Source of the DNA: Schleiferiaceae bacterium
GTDB lineage: Bacteria; Bacteroidota; Bacteroidia; Flavobacteriales; Schleiferiaceae
Reading direction: 5' to 3'
Assembly: GCA_028357285.1 (NCBI GenBank)
Contig: JAOMWM010000004.1
Location: 37,494-101,493, forward strand
DNA: 64,000 bases
The position numbers and the translations under genes are program-made. The notes below the pieces were generated by a model. That model worked only from the letters and a program-made list of their open reading frames with translations. It had not been told where the DNA came from and did no database searches. Within the stretch, counting starts at the first letter, position 1, and each line of letters opens with the position of its first letter. This document shows, piece after piece, positions 34,810-43,393 of the stretch.

Positions 34810-35589
34810 ATGAAGCAGTTATCACGTGAAGAATTGGCTCAATTTTTAATAGAGAAAGCCGATCAATACGCCAAATTTAGCTTCGTACAAGACGATCCCA
34901 TTCAAATCCCTCATTCCTTCGCTACTGCTGAAGATATTGAGATTAGTGGTCTTATGGCGGCCACGCTTTCTTGGGGGAACCGAAAAACTATCATCGCGAA
35001 AAGCAATGACCTAATGGACCGTATGGATCGTTCACCGGCTGAATTTATTCGCGGTGCGAGCGAGTCCGACCTGGAGACTTTTAATGGGTTTGTGCATCGT
35101 ACGTTCCAATCCGAAGACATCAAAGGACTCGCTCGCAGCCTCAGAATGCTCTACCAAGAGCACGAAAGTTTAGGTGGTTTTTTTAAGGCACATATTCGCG
35201 AAGGAGATACACATCTGGGGCATAGTTTTCAAGAATTCAAAGGATATTTGCTAGATAATGGACTCCCCTTACGTGCAGGTAAACACTTTGGCGACCCGAG
35301 TAAGGGCAGTGCATGTAAGCGATTAATTATGTTTACTCGCTGGATGGTTCGAACGAATAAAGAAGGTATAGATTTTGGACTGTGGGATATTGACCCTGCT
35401 CTTTTATCCTTACCGTTAGACGTGCACAGTGGACGTGTTGCGCGGAGTTTAGGACTATTGAAAAGGAAACAAAACGACTGGAAGGCTGTGGAAGAATTGG
35501 ACCAATCTATTCGTATGATTGAACCTTATGATCCGGCGCGTTTAGATTATGCACTTTTCGGCCTAGGCGTTTACGAAGGTTGGAAATAG
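34810..35589 (+). CDS. TIGR02757 (DUF2400) family protein
   Basis: 259 residues from the ATG at 34810 (MKQLSREEL). Conserved family segments: SGLMAATLSWGNRKTII, then RLIMFTRWMVR and DVHSGRVARSLGLL, plus DYALFGLGVYE at the C-terminus. The fold is related to HhH DNA glycosylases in layout, but no activity is established. No signal peptide. The stop is 1 bp from the stop of the DUF493 gene on the other strand. Confidence 0.85.
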   Translation: MKQLSREELAQFLIEKADQYAKFSFVQDDPIQIPHSFATAEDIEISGLMAATLSWGNRKTIIAKSNDLMDRMDRSPAEFIRGASESDLETFNGFVHRTFQSEDIKGLARSLRMLYQEHESLGGFFKAHIREGDTHLGHSFQEFKGYLLDNGLPLRAGKHFGDPSKGSACKRLIMFTRWMVRTNKEGIDFGLWDIDPALLSLPLDVHSGRVARSLGLLKRKQNDWKAVEELDQSIRMIEPYDPARLDYALFGLGVYEGWK

Positions 35590-35590
35590 A

Positions 35591-35863
35591 TTAAAGTGCC
35601 ATAAGACCCTCGATTTTTGTAACCTTTTTATAACGATCAATAATACTATCAACGTCAAGCATCATTTCCTTCGCACTAATCGAAACAAATTTACCGGTCT
35701 TCGAAGGACGTAATTCTATTTGCGCCACTTTAGCATCAAACAGGGCTTCCACCTCCGCTACTTTTTGATTATCCGCAGGAACAATGAATTTAAATAGAAA
35801 CACAGCTGGCCAATCGCGATCTTCAAGCTGCGTTCGTAATCCTTCATAAGGGTCTTTACTCAT
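35591..35863 (-). CDS. DUF493 (YbeD-like) protein
   Basis: 90 residues with the ferredoxin-like fold of DUF493: DWPAVFLFKFIVPAD, then a helix with VEALF and a final strand set with KFVSISAKEM. Regulatory ACT-like role suggested for the family but unproven. It is 12 bp downstream of hutH, so probably cotranscribed. Confidence 0.84.
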   Translation of the reverse strand: MSKDPYEGLRTQLEDRDWPAVFLFKFIVPADNQKVAEVEALFDAKVAQIELRPSKTGKFVSISAKEMMLDVDSIIDRYKKVTKIEGLMAL

Positions 35864-35875
35864 GATACTCTCAGG

Positions 35876-37393
35876 TTAGAGGGACAAAAGTACATCATCT
35901 TCAAGAGAACTCGAGCGTAAAAAATCCCGAGATGCAATGAGATCAGGATGCAAATAACGGTCTTCCTCAATCACTGGAACGATCTCCCGGAATGCAGTCA
36001 CATAGCTTTGCATAGTAGGGCTAATATCCGCTTTTCGAAGGTGTAGTGCTTGAGATGCATTGAGTAGTTCAATACCCAATATTTGATACAGATTATCCAC
36101 CACTTTGATCAATTTTGTTGCTGCATTCGCCCCCATACTTACATGGTCCTCTTGCCCGTTCGAACTCTCAATACTATCTGCAGAAGCTGGCGTACAGTAT
36201 TGCTTGTTTTGACTAACAATTCCTGCCGCGGTGTACTGCGCAATCATGAGTCCACTGTTCAGACCCGGATTCGGTGTTAGAAAAGGGGGCAAACCTCTCC
36301 TACCCGAAATTAGCTGATAGGTACGACGTTCAGAAATAGAGCCTAATTCGTGTAAGGCCAATGCCATATAATCGAGCACTAGTGCAAGCGGCTGACCGTG
36401 AAAATTCCCGGCGCTTACTACCGCATCCTCTTCTTCTAAGACCACAGGATTATCCGTGGCAGAATTGACTTCCGTTTCGATCACTTCCATCGCATGCCAT
36501 AAGGCGTTTTTAGAAGCCCCGTGTACCTGCGGCATGCAACGAAAACTGTAGGGATCTTGCACATGAACTTTCTCATTGTGCATGATGGGCGCTTCATTCA
36601 ACCATTGAAATATGCGCTTGGCGGTAAGAACCTGACCTCTTTGTGGCCGAGTCGCATGGACACCTTGAGAAAAGGCCTCAATTCTACCATCGTGCGCTAC
36701 CGTTGATAGGGCACCTATAAAGTCAGAGAAATAATCTAGTCTGCGTGCATGCAGGGTCGCATAGATTCCATGCGCAGACATGAATTGGGTACCGTTTAAT
36801 AGCGCAAGCCCCTCTTTTGAGGCCAACGTATAAGTAGCCCAGGCTTTGGGACCTAATTGGTCTAAAGCCTTTTGTGTTTCTACAATTTCTCCTTTAAACC
36901 ACAAGCTTCCTTCACCTAATAAGGGAAGACTCATGTGCGCCAGCGGCGCTAAATCACCACTAGCTCCTAAGGAACCTTGCGCATAAATGACTGGCAGCGC
37001 GCCGCTATTGTAAAGTTGAACGAGACTTTCACAAACCTCAAGTCGAATACCGCTCACTCCTACTGCAAAGCTTTTAAGTTTCAAAGCGATGATTAATCGA
37101 ATAATCGCCTGATCCACAAATTCTCCCGTACCGCACGCATGCGACCGCACAAGGTTGGTTTGCAACCTACCCAAATCTTCAGCACCTACCTCAATGGAAC
37201 ACAAACTACCGAAGCCGGTGTTGACTCCATATATAGGCGCAGTACTACGCGCTGATTTTTCTTCGAGGAATTTGCGTGATGCCGTAATGTTCTTTCGAGC
37301 CGTTTCAGAAAGAGCGATTTCTACAGAACCGTCTGCAATGGACTGATAGTCAATATAAGATAATGGCGTGGTTCCTACTTCTAGTCGTTTCAT
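35876..37393 (-). CDS. hutH: Histidine ammonia-lyase
   Basis: Deaminates histidine to urocanate. 505 residues. The MIO prosthetic group forms from Ala144-Ser145-Gly146 in GSLGASGDLAPLAHM. Tyr55 in IYGVNTGFG and the LVRSHACGTG segment match HAL and not tyrosine ammonia-lyase, where a His sits at the selectivity position. No hutU, hutI or hutG is nearby, so the rest of the pathway must lie elsewhere or the enzyme has another role, such as urocanate as an end product. Divergent from the SDR gene. Confidence 0.88.
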   Translation of the reverse strand: MKRLEVGTTPLSYIDYQSIADGSVEIALSETARKNITASRKFLEEKSARSTAPIYGVNTGFGSLCSIEVGAEDLGRLQTNLVRSHACGTGEFVDQAIIRLIIALKLKSFAVGVSGIRLEVCESLVQLYNSGALPVIYAQGSLGASGDLAPLAHMSLPLLGEGSLWFKGEIVETQKALDQLGPKAWATYTLASKEGLALLNGTQFMSAHGIYATLHARRLDYFSDFIGALSTVAHDGRIEAFSQGVHATRPQRGQVLTAKRIFQWLNEAPIMHNEKVHVQDPYSFRCMPQVHGASKNALWHAMEVIETEVNSATDNPVVLEEEDAVVSAGNFHGQPLALVLDYMALALHELGSISERRTYQLISGRRGLPPFLTPNPGLNSGLMIAQYTAAGIVSQNKQYCTPASADSIESSNGQEDHVSMGANAATKLIKVVDNLYQILGIELLNASQALHLRKADISPTMQSYVTAFREIVPVIEEDRYLHPDLIASRDFLRSSSLEDDVLLSL

Positions 37394-37497
37394 GTGCTGT
37401 GATTAAGGACCTCGAAAATACGCCACATCGTCTTTAATACCGCACAACTGCGAACCTTGATGCCAAAATTGGGTTTAGAATCTTAGAAGAAGTAACT

Positions 37498-38184
37498 ATG
37501 AAACACTACGTAATCGTTGGCGGTAGCAAAGGCATCGGCAAAGCGACGGCAGAACTACTGGCCGCAGAAGGACACAAAATCACTGTTTTTAGCCGAACAC
37601 CTTATGAAGGACCGGCACACACTATTGAGTGGGAAGAGTTCGATGTACTAACAGATTCATGGGACGACATCATGCCTGAAAATATTGATGGACTCATGTA
37701 CAGTGTAGGTTCCATCAACCTAAAACCTTTTCGCGGTTTAAAACCAGAAGTTTTTGAAGCAGACTTTCAACTTCAAGTGATGGGTGCAATCAAAGCTTTA
37801 CAGGCAGCTCAAAAGAATTTTAACAAAGACAGTATTGCCTCGTGCGTATTGTTCTCAACCGTTGCCGTGCAACGCGGCATGCCGTTTCACGCCACAGTAA
37901 GCACCTCTAAAGGAGCAATAGAAGGTTTGACACGCGCCATTGCATCAGAGTGGGCACCGAAGGCACGTATTAACTGTATTGCGCCAAGTCTTACGGACAC
38001 TCCGCTAGCATCAAAATTGCTCAGCACGGCGGAAAAGAAGGAGGCCATAGGTGCGAATAATCCAATGAAACGAGTAGGTGAAGTTGGTGATGTTGCTGAA
38101 ATGGCAGCATTCTTAATGGGAGATAAAAGCAGTTGGATGACGGGTCAGATCGTTCATATCGACGGCGGACAGAGCGTTCTATAA
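37498..38184 (+). CDS. Short-chain dehydrogenase/reductase lacking the catalytic Tyr
   Basis: 228 residues, Rossmann fold. Cofactor loop GGSKGIGKA (8-16), NNAG-like site altered to YSVG (68-71), and a C-terminal DVAEMAAFLM and IDGGQSV as in the classical SDR type. At the YxxxK position the sequence reads VSTSK: Val134 replaces Tyr, with Lys138 kept; Ser120 or Thr121 could be the catalytic Ser. A normal dehydrogenase would be inactive or altered. It is followed by flavin-reductase-like and cryptochrome genes with 2 bp and an 11 bp overlap, so the three form one operon. A role in that system, perhaps with a flavin or pterin cofactor, is inference. Confidence 0.85.
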   Translation: MKHYVIVGGSKGIGKATAELLAAEGHKITVFSRTPYEGPAHTIEWEEFDVLTDSWDDIMPENIDGLMYSVGSINLKPFRGLKPEVFEADFQLQVMGAIKALQAAQKNFNKDSIASCVLFSTVAVQRGMPFHATVSTSKGAIEGLTRAIASEWAPKARINCIAPSLTDTPLASKLLSTAEKKEAIGANNPMKRVGEVGDVAEMAAFLMGDKSSWMTGQIVHIDGGQSVL

Positions 38185-38186
38185 GC

Positions 38187-38816
38187 ATGTGGAAAGAATC
38201 GTTTACAGCTTTGGCATTAGACGGTCTTCAGCGAAGAGAACGTACCGGATTAATTAACGCTATTTCCGGTATACGCACTGCTTTCCTAGCCATATCTGGA
38301 ACACAGGGTAACTGGAATGCAGGAGTCTTTACCAATGTGACACATGTAGGAGCAAATCCTGCGTGCATGAGTATCTTATTCCGTCCAGATAATGGCAATA
38401 GACATTCCTACACGAATTATAGAACAAACAAACGCATCACTCTGGTGGCGCTTCCAGAGGAAGAAATGCAGCGATTACATGATTGCAGTGCATCTTATAA
38501 TGAAGGAATTTTCGAATGGGAACATCTGGGTGGGCGCTGCGAAAATATAGACGGCTGGACGCACCCCTTACCTACTGCTGCATTGTGGGCGGTAGAATTG
38601 GAATTTGATGAGAGTTTTAAACTGAAGAACGATTGTATCTATACCGTGGGACGTGTTCAACACGTAGGATTAGGAAATGCCCTTTATCGCGAGGATCGCA
38701 CATTACATTTCAACACTCCCCCGCTACTAGCGCTCGGTCTTCAGCATTATTTTATACCCGAATCGGTTTCACACCTTCCCTTTCCTGAAGTAAAACCAAT
38801 AAGAAATGGCGACTAA
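38187..38816 (+). CDS. Flavin-reductase-like (split-barrel FMN-binding) protein
   Basis: 209 residues from the ATG at 38187, 2 bp after the SDR stop. Split-barrel features: SGIRTAFLAISGTQGNWN, then NVTHVGANPACMSILFRP and RHSYTNYRTNKR, which are the FMN-binding parts of the flavin reductase-like family. It may bind or reduce FMN, possibly to serve the cryptochrome, but this is inference. The last 11 bp overlap the cryptochrome start. Confidence 0.78.
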   Translation: MWKESFTALALDGLQRRERTGLINAISGIRTAFLAISGTQGNWNAGVFTNVTHVGANPACMSILFRPDNGNRHSYTNYRTNKRITLVALPEEEMQRLHDCSASYNEGIFEWEHLGGRCENIDGWTHPLPTAALWAVELEFDESFKLKNDCIYTVGRVQHVGLGNALYREDRTLHFNTPPLLALGLQHYFIPESVSHLPFPEVKPIRNGD

Positions 38817-40269
38817 ACAATCCGTTCATATTGTTTGGTTTAAACGCGATTTTAGATGGCACGATCACGCCCCTATTCGAGGCGCATTAACCGCAGGGGA
38901 ACGCGTACTTTTTGTAGCACTTTACGAAGCTACGCTGTGGAGCGAAAAACCATACGATCCGCGGCACGAGCGGTTTATTTGGGATTCTATTAAAGACCTT
39001 AATGAAGTTGCGGGTAAAGAGGTAGTCTATTTTCTAAAAGTTGAGGCAATAGATTTCTTCAAATTCTGCCTTTCTACCTTTATTGTCAAGGCCGTCTACA
39101 GTCATCGAGAAACAGGCATAGGCAAGACTTTTGTGCGAGATAAGGCCGTTAAACGTCTTTTGAAAAACAGCGATATTTCTTGGAATGAATGGGATTACGG
39201 AGGCGTAAAAAGAGGACTTAAGCATCGTAAAAACTGGCTTAAAGATTGGTATGATTATGTGGATGTAGCGCCAATTGAAACTGATTTAAATGCAGTTTGT
39301 AAGCAAGCGCACCCCAATATTTTTGATTCATGGCAACATACTAACAACTACGAACCCCATCCCTACTTTCAAAAAGGCGGCGCTCGACGGGCGGAACGCG
39401 TTTTGTATTCGTTCCTGACAGAACGTATAAAAGGCTATGCCCAAAGTATTTCTAAACCTTTAGCCAGTAGAAAAGGATGCAGTCGTATTTCACCCCATTT
39501 AGCTTGGGGGAACCTGAGTATTCGTCAAATATGGCATATGGCAGAGGTCGTTGAGCTAGCAGGCTCTAAGCGAAATCAACGCGCATTTGTCGATCGCTTG
39601 CGCTGGCAAGCGCACTTTATACAAAAATTTGAAAGTGCATGTAGTTACGAATTCCATCCCATAAATCGGGCCTACACTGCTGTAGACGCCTTAAAAGTCT
39701 GGGACGAGAAGAAATTTGAAGCATGGAAAAACGGTACCACAGGTGTACCGTTAGTCGATGCGTGTATGCGTTGTGTTGCTGCGACAGGCTATCTCAATTT
39801 CAGGATGCGTGCAATGGTTGTGAGCTTTTACAGCCAATACCTCTGGTTACCTTGGGAAGCTGGAGCCCGTTACCTAGGCAGCACATTTACAGATTTTGAA
39901 CCTGGAATCCACTATACCCAATTTCAGATGCAAAGTGGCTACACTGGGGTAAATACCATTCGCATTTACAACCCCATAAAGCAAAGCTATGATCAGGATC
40001 CAAAAGGTGAGTTCATCAAGCAATGGTTGCCCGAACTAAAGGACTTGCCACTGCCGCATTTACACGAGCCTTGGGCTATTCCACCTATGATGTGGGAAAT
40101 GGAGCAATGGGATACAGGAAGCTACCCAAGAACCCCTATTGTAAATCTTACCGCTGCAAGAAAATATGCAAGCGATCGACTTTACAGCATTAAAAAGACA
40201 AAAGCCTCTAAACAAGAGGCGCAACTCATCCTCGAAAAATTGGTCAATCCAAGCACTAAGAGGTCTTAA
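38806..40269 (+). CDS. Cryptochrome/photolyase-family FAD protein, atypical
   Basis: 487 residues. N-terminal photolyase alpha/beta domain (VHIVWFKRDFRWHDHAP) and a C-terminal FAD-binding helical domain (TTGVPLVDACMRCVAATGYL, then RIYNPIKQSYDQDPKGEFI). Compared by eye with E. coli PhrB, the segment after FTD (363) reads FEPGIHYTQFQM: His369 sits where PhrB has Asn378 next to flavin N5, and Phe373 where PhrB has Trp382 of the electron chain; Trp350 matches PhrB Trp359. DNA repair of the classic type is uncertain. Possible roles are light sensing or repair with another electron path. Ends 4 bp into the response regulator gene on the other strand. Confidence 0.83.
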   Translation: MATKQSVHIVWFKRDFRWHDHAPIRGALTAGERVLFVALYEATLWSEKPYDPRHERFIWDSIKDLNEVAGKEVVYFLKVEAIDFFKFCLSTFIVKAVYSHRETGIGKTFVRDKAVKRLLKNSDISWNEWDYGGVKRGLKHRKNWLKDWYDYVDVAPIETDLNAVCKQAHPNIFDSWQHTNNYEPHPYFQKGGARRAERVLYSFLTERIKGYAQSISKPLASRKGCSRISPHLAWGNLSIRQIWHMAEVVELAGSKRNQRAFVDRLRWQAHFIQKFESACSYEFHPINRAYTAVDALKVWDEKKFEAWKNGTTGVPLVDACMRCVAATGYLNFRMRAMVVSFYSQYLWLPWEAGARYLGSTFTDFEPGIHYTQFQMQSGYTGVNTIRIYNPIKQSYDQDPKGEFIKQWLPELKDLPLPHLHEPWAIPPMMWEMEQWDTGSYPRTPIVNLTAARKYASDRLYSIKKTKASKQEAQLILEKLVNPSTKRS

Positions 40270-40955
40270 GCTTCTTCGACTAATCGGAACCCTTCTCCGT
40301 GTACATTATCTATGCGAATACGCTCGTCTACTTTTAAATATTTACGGAGTTTGGCGACATAAACATCCATAGAACGTCCAGTAAAGTAGTTATCCTCGCG
40401 CCAGATTTTCAATAGTGCTTTACTGCGCGGCATCAGTTGGTTTTTATGTTGAATCAGCATTTTCAAGAGGTCACTTTCTTTAGGACTCAGTCGGATCAAT
40501 TCCCCATCGTGACTTAACTGTCGAATTTTTGGCTCTAAAATGAAACTTCCTATGCTGAACGTATCTGGCTCCTCATCCATTTCAGCCACTTTTCGACCGA
40601 TGATAGCCTGTATTTTATAAAGTAAAACATCCGTATCAAAAGGCTTTACCAAATAATCATCGGCTCCTGCGCTATAACCAGCAATAATGTCTTCTTTTTG
40701 TCCTTTCGCCGTTAAGAAAATCAGCGGCTGACCATTATCAATTTCTTTTACCTCAGTGGCTAAGGTCAAACCGTCCTTCTTTGGCATCATTATATCGAAA
40801 ATACACAGTTCGTATGTGCCTTGTTTGTAGGCACGTAAACCCTGAACGCCATCGCGTTCAAGAGTAACCGCATAATCGTTAAAATCCAGTGTGTCTTTGA
40901 GCATATTGCCAAAGTTCACATCATCTTCCACTAATAAGATTCGCTGCTTTTCCAT
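40266..40955 (-). CDS. OmpR-family response regulator
   Basis: 229 residues. Receiver domain with phospho-acceptor Asp54 (LCIFDIMMP), acidic pair at 10-12, Lys in FLTAKG; C-terminal winged helix (LIRLSPKESDLLKMLIQH, ...SMDVYVAKLRKYL). Follows its cognate kinase by 2 bp. It resembles RprY-type regulators of Bacteroidota, but the regulon cannot be read here. Confidence 0.91.
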   Translation of the reverse strand: MEKQRILLVEDDVNFGNMLKDTLDFNDYAVTLERDGVQGLRAYKQGTYELCIFDIMMPKKDGLTLATEVKEIDNGQPLIFLTAKGQKEDIIAGYSAGADDYLVKPFDTDVLLYKIQAIIGRKVAEMDEEPDTFSIGSFILEPKIRQLSHDGELIRLSPKESDLLKMLIQHKNQLMPRSKALLKIWREDNYFTGRSMDVYVAKLRKYLKVDERIRIDNVHGEGFRLVEEA

Positions 40956-40957
40956 AA

Positions 40958-42364
40958 TTATATTGTTTTTGGCAATACTAACGTAAAGGTGGTTCCGGCA
41001 TTAGGAGCACTATCTACTTGTATCGTTCCGCCGTGTTTTTCTATGATATCTTTAACGAAGGAAAGACCTAAACCGTGTCCTTTCACATCATGAATGTTTC
41101 CTTTCGTTGCACGATAAAACCGATCAAATACTTGTCGCTGTGAATCTTCATCCATTCCTATGCCTCGGTCTTTGACCATAATTTTATATTCGTCTAAACC
41201 TTGGCTTAATTTTACACTGATTTCAGGCGCATCTAGACTGTATTTTATGGCATTGTCAATAAGGTTAGTTAATGCACTTTTGAATTGAATCAAATCTCCA
41301 TCCATTTCATATTCACCTGCCTCGCAACTTAAATCGATCCATCCCTGACGCTGTTCAGCCGTAAGCTTAAAATGATCGACAGCCTCACGTAAACAGGATT
41401 CTAAATCCATCGGAGCTAAGGTTAAAGTCAATTCCTCCTTATCCATCATCGACATCTGTAACACGCTTTCCATCTGGGCATTCATACGCTTATTCTCACT
41501 CTTTATAATGCCTAAATACTGCTGCATTTGCTCGGAATTCATTTTCTTACCGTTACGCAACAAGGCGTCAACAGCTAAACTAATGGTCGCTAGCGGAGTT
41601 TTGAATTCGTGCGACATATTGCTTATAAAATCGCTCTTGACTGCAGCCAAGCGTTTTTGTTTTCGCCCTTGACGCTGTACACTAAAAAAAGCAAACAAAA
41701 TGACCGTCGAAAACAGTAAAGTCACAAAGAGGTTGAGATACACACGTGATGCTAAATAGAACTTACCTGAAGGAAAATACATCAGCAACTGGCGTGTAGG
41801 CCCAAAAAAGCTTTCAGCCAATACAAAGTTGTAAGCAACCTTGTCCGTAGTAAATGCATCGCTGAGTAAACTGTTTAAATACCCATTCTCAACGATAGCC
41901 CATTTAGGTGCAGTTCGAATGCCATGAACACGCAATTCACTTTGCAACAAACTGTCCATTTCCGTAGAAGAAATAAGCGTTTCCCATGGTAAAGAACTTT
42001 GAAAATCGTCAAGAAATCCAGAAATCATAGTGGTGTCCATCCCGAATCCAGAACCATAAGGAACCGCGCCCTGAGTAGCCGACCAACGCAATGTGGTTGT
42101 ACCCATTGGAGTATTAATGGTTACTGTAGAATCACTCGAAGTACTGCGCTTAAGCGCTCCTGTACTTTTTCTTTTCACGAAAAGTCGCACCCGCTCGTTA
42201 ATACCAGATGCAGTAGCGCTAACATCAGAATCAAACTGTTGTTTCTGTAATTCCAATTCGCCAGAAAGTAAATTCAATTGCAGCAACAAAGCGCCGAGCA
42301 CAGCTGCAGTAAGTACTGCCGTTAATGCATGTTTTCGAAGTTTTCCTATGAATTGATTCAACAT
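40958..42364 (-). CDS. Sensor histidine kinase
   Basis: 468 residues. A membrane helix (about 12-30), a periplasmic sensor part of about 185 residues, a second helix (about 212-230), then HisKA (SNMSHEFKTPLATI) and HATPase_c with N box (LIDNAIKYS), G1 (DRGIGMD) and G2 (GHGLGLSFV). Autophosphorylates on the His of the HEFKTP box. First gene of a pair with the response regulator. No known ligand-binding domain is recognisable in the periplasmic part. Confidence 0.91.
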   Translation of the reverse strand: MLNQFIGKLRKHALTAVLTAAVLGALLLQLNLLSGELELQKQQFDSDVSATASGINERVRLFVKRKSTGALKRSTSSDSTVTINTPMGTTTLRWSATQGAVPYGSGFGMDTTMISGFLDDFQSSLPWETLISSTEMDSLLQSELRVHGIRTAPKWAIVENGYLNSLLSDAFTTDKVAYNFVLAESFFGPTRQLLMYFPSGKFYLASRVYLNLFVTLLFSTVILFAFFSVQRQGRKQKRLAAVKSDFISNMSHEFKTPLATISLAVDALLRNGKKMNSEQMQQYLGIIKSENKRMNAQMESVLQMSMMDKEELTLTLAPMDLESCLREAVDHFKLTAEQRQGWIDLSCEAGEYEMDGDLIQFKSALTNLIDNAIKYSLDAPEISVKLSQGLDEYKIMVKDRGIGMDEDSQRQVFDRFYRATKGNIHDVKGHGLGLSFVKDIIEKHGGTIQVDSAPNAGTTFTLVLPKTI

Positions 42365-42430
42365 AACACGAAAATAGAACTATCTAACGGGATGCATTAG
42401 AAGTTTAACGCGTCTTAACACAAGAACGGA

Positions 42431-43393
42431 TCAGAGTAACTGACCGATAAGGTCATCCACCGTCAATCCCTCGCCTTTCGCTTTGTAATTTATAACTACA
42501 CGATGGCGCAGCACAGCACGAGCAATTTGTTTCACGTGCGCAGTGCTCGGCGTTCCTTCACCTTTCATCATTGCCAATGCCTTTGCTGCAAGAACAAGAT
42601 TCTGTGAGGCACGAGGTCCGGCGCCCCAAGAGAAATAGTTTTCTGCTATGCTACTGCCGCCTTCTTTACCCGGTCGAGTTTTACGTGCTAGTGTTACTGC
42701 GTAATCCACTACTGCATCGGTTACCGGCATTGCACGCAGTGCAAACTGGAGGTCGAGCACCTCCTTCGAAGAAAGTATGGGGTTGACCTGTTTACTTCCA
42801 CCCACGGTAGTGGCACGTACTACCGCACGTTCATCATCGAGGGCTGGATAGTCGACATAAATATTAAATAAGAATCGGTCCAACTGGGCTTCAGGCAATG
42901 GATATGTTCCCTCCTGCTCTATTGGGTTTTGAGTAGCTAAAACAAAAAACGGCTTCGGTAAATTCATCGTTTTACCTGCAGCACTGACCTTCTTCTCTTG
43001 CATGGCCTCTAACAATGCAGCTTGCGTTTTAGGCGGCGTACGATTGATTTCATCAGCCAGCACCACATTAGAGAATATTGGTCCCTTGTGGAAGGTGAAT
43101 TCTCTTTGAGCGTTCAATACCTCGGTACCCGTAATGTCTGAAGGCATTAGATCCGGAGTAAATTGGATGCGAGAAAAATCAAGACCAAGCGCTTGGCTCA
43201 CAGAGGTGATTAATAAGGTTTTTGCCAATCCGGGGACACCTACTAACAGGCTATGGCCTTGGCAAAGGATAGACATTGTGATTAAATCAACCGCTTCTTC
43301 CTGCCCTATAATTACCTTACCTACTTCAGTTTTAAAGGACTGAAGCTTAGCAGGGGCATTTTCGAGAGTCGATATGATTTCGTCGTTAGTCAT
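42431..43393 (-). CDS. MoxR-family AAA+ ATPase
   Basis: 320 residues. Walker A GVPGLAKT, Walker B VVLADEINRTPPKT, sensor 1 FVLATQNPIEQEGTYPLPEAQ. Chaperone-like ATPase that assembles or activates partner proteins, usually with DUF58/VWA genes downstream. Those are absent: the next gene downstream is the histidine kinase, 66 bp away. Its start overlaps the end of the SurA-like gene by 8 bp, linking it to the periplasmic folding operon. Confidence 0.9.
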   Translation of the reverse strand: MTNDEIISTLENAPAKLQSFKTEVGKVIIGQEEAVDLITMSILCQGHSLLVGVPGLAKTLLITSVSQALGLDFSRIQFTPDLMPSDITGTEVLNAQREFTFHKGPIFSNVVLADEINRTPPKTQAALLEAMQEKKVSAAGKTMNLPKPFFVLATQNPIEQEGTYPLPEAQLDRFLFNIYVDYPALDDERAVVRATTVGGSKQVNPILSSKEVLDLQFALRAMPVTDAVVDYAVTLARKTRPGKEGGSSIAENYFSWGAGPRASQNLVLAAKALAMMKGEGTPSTAHVKQIARAVLRHRVVINYKAKGEGLTVDDLIGQLL

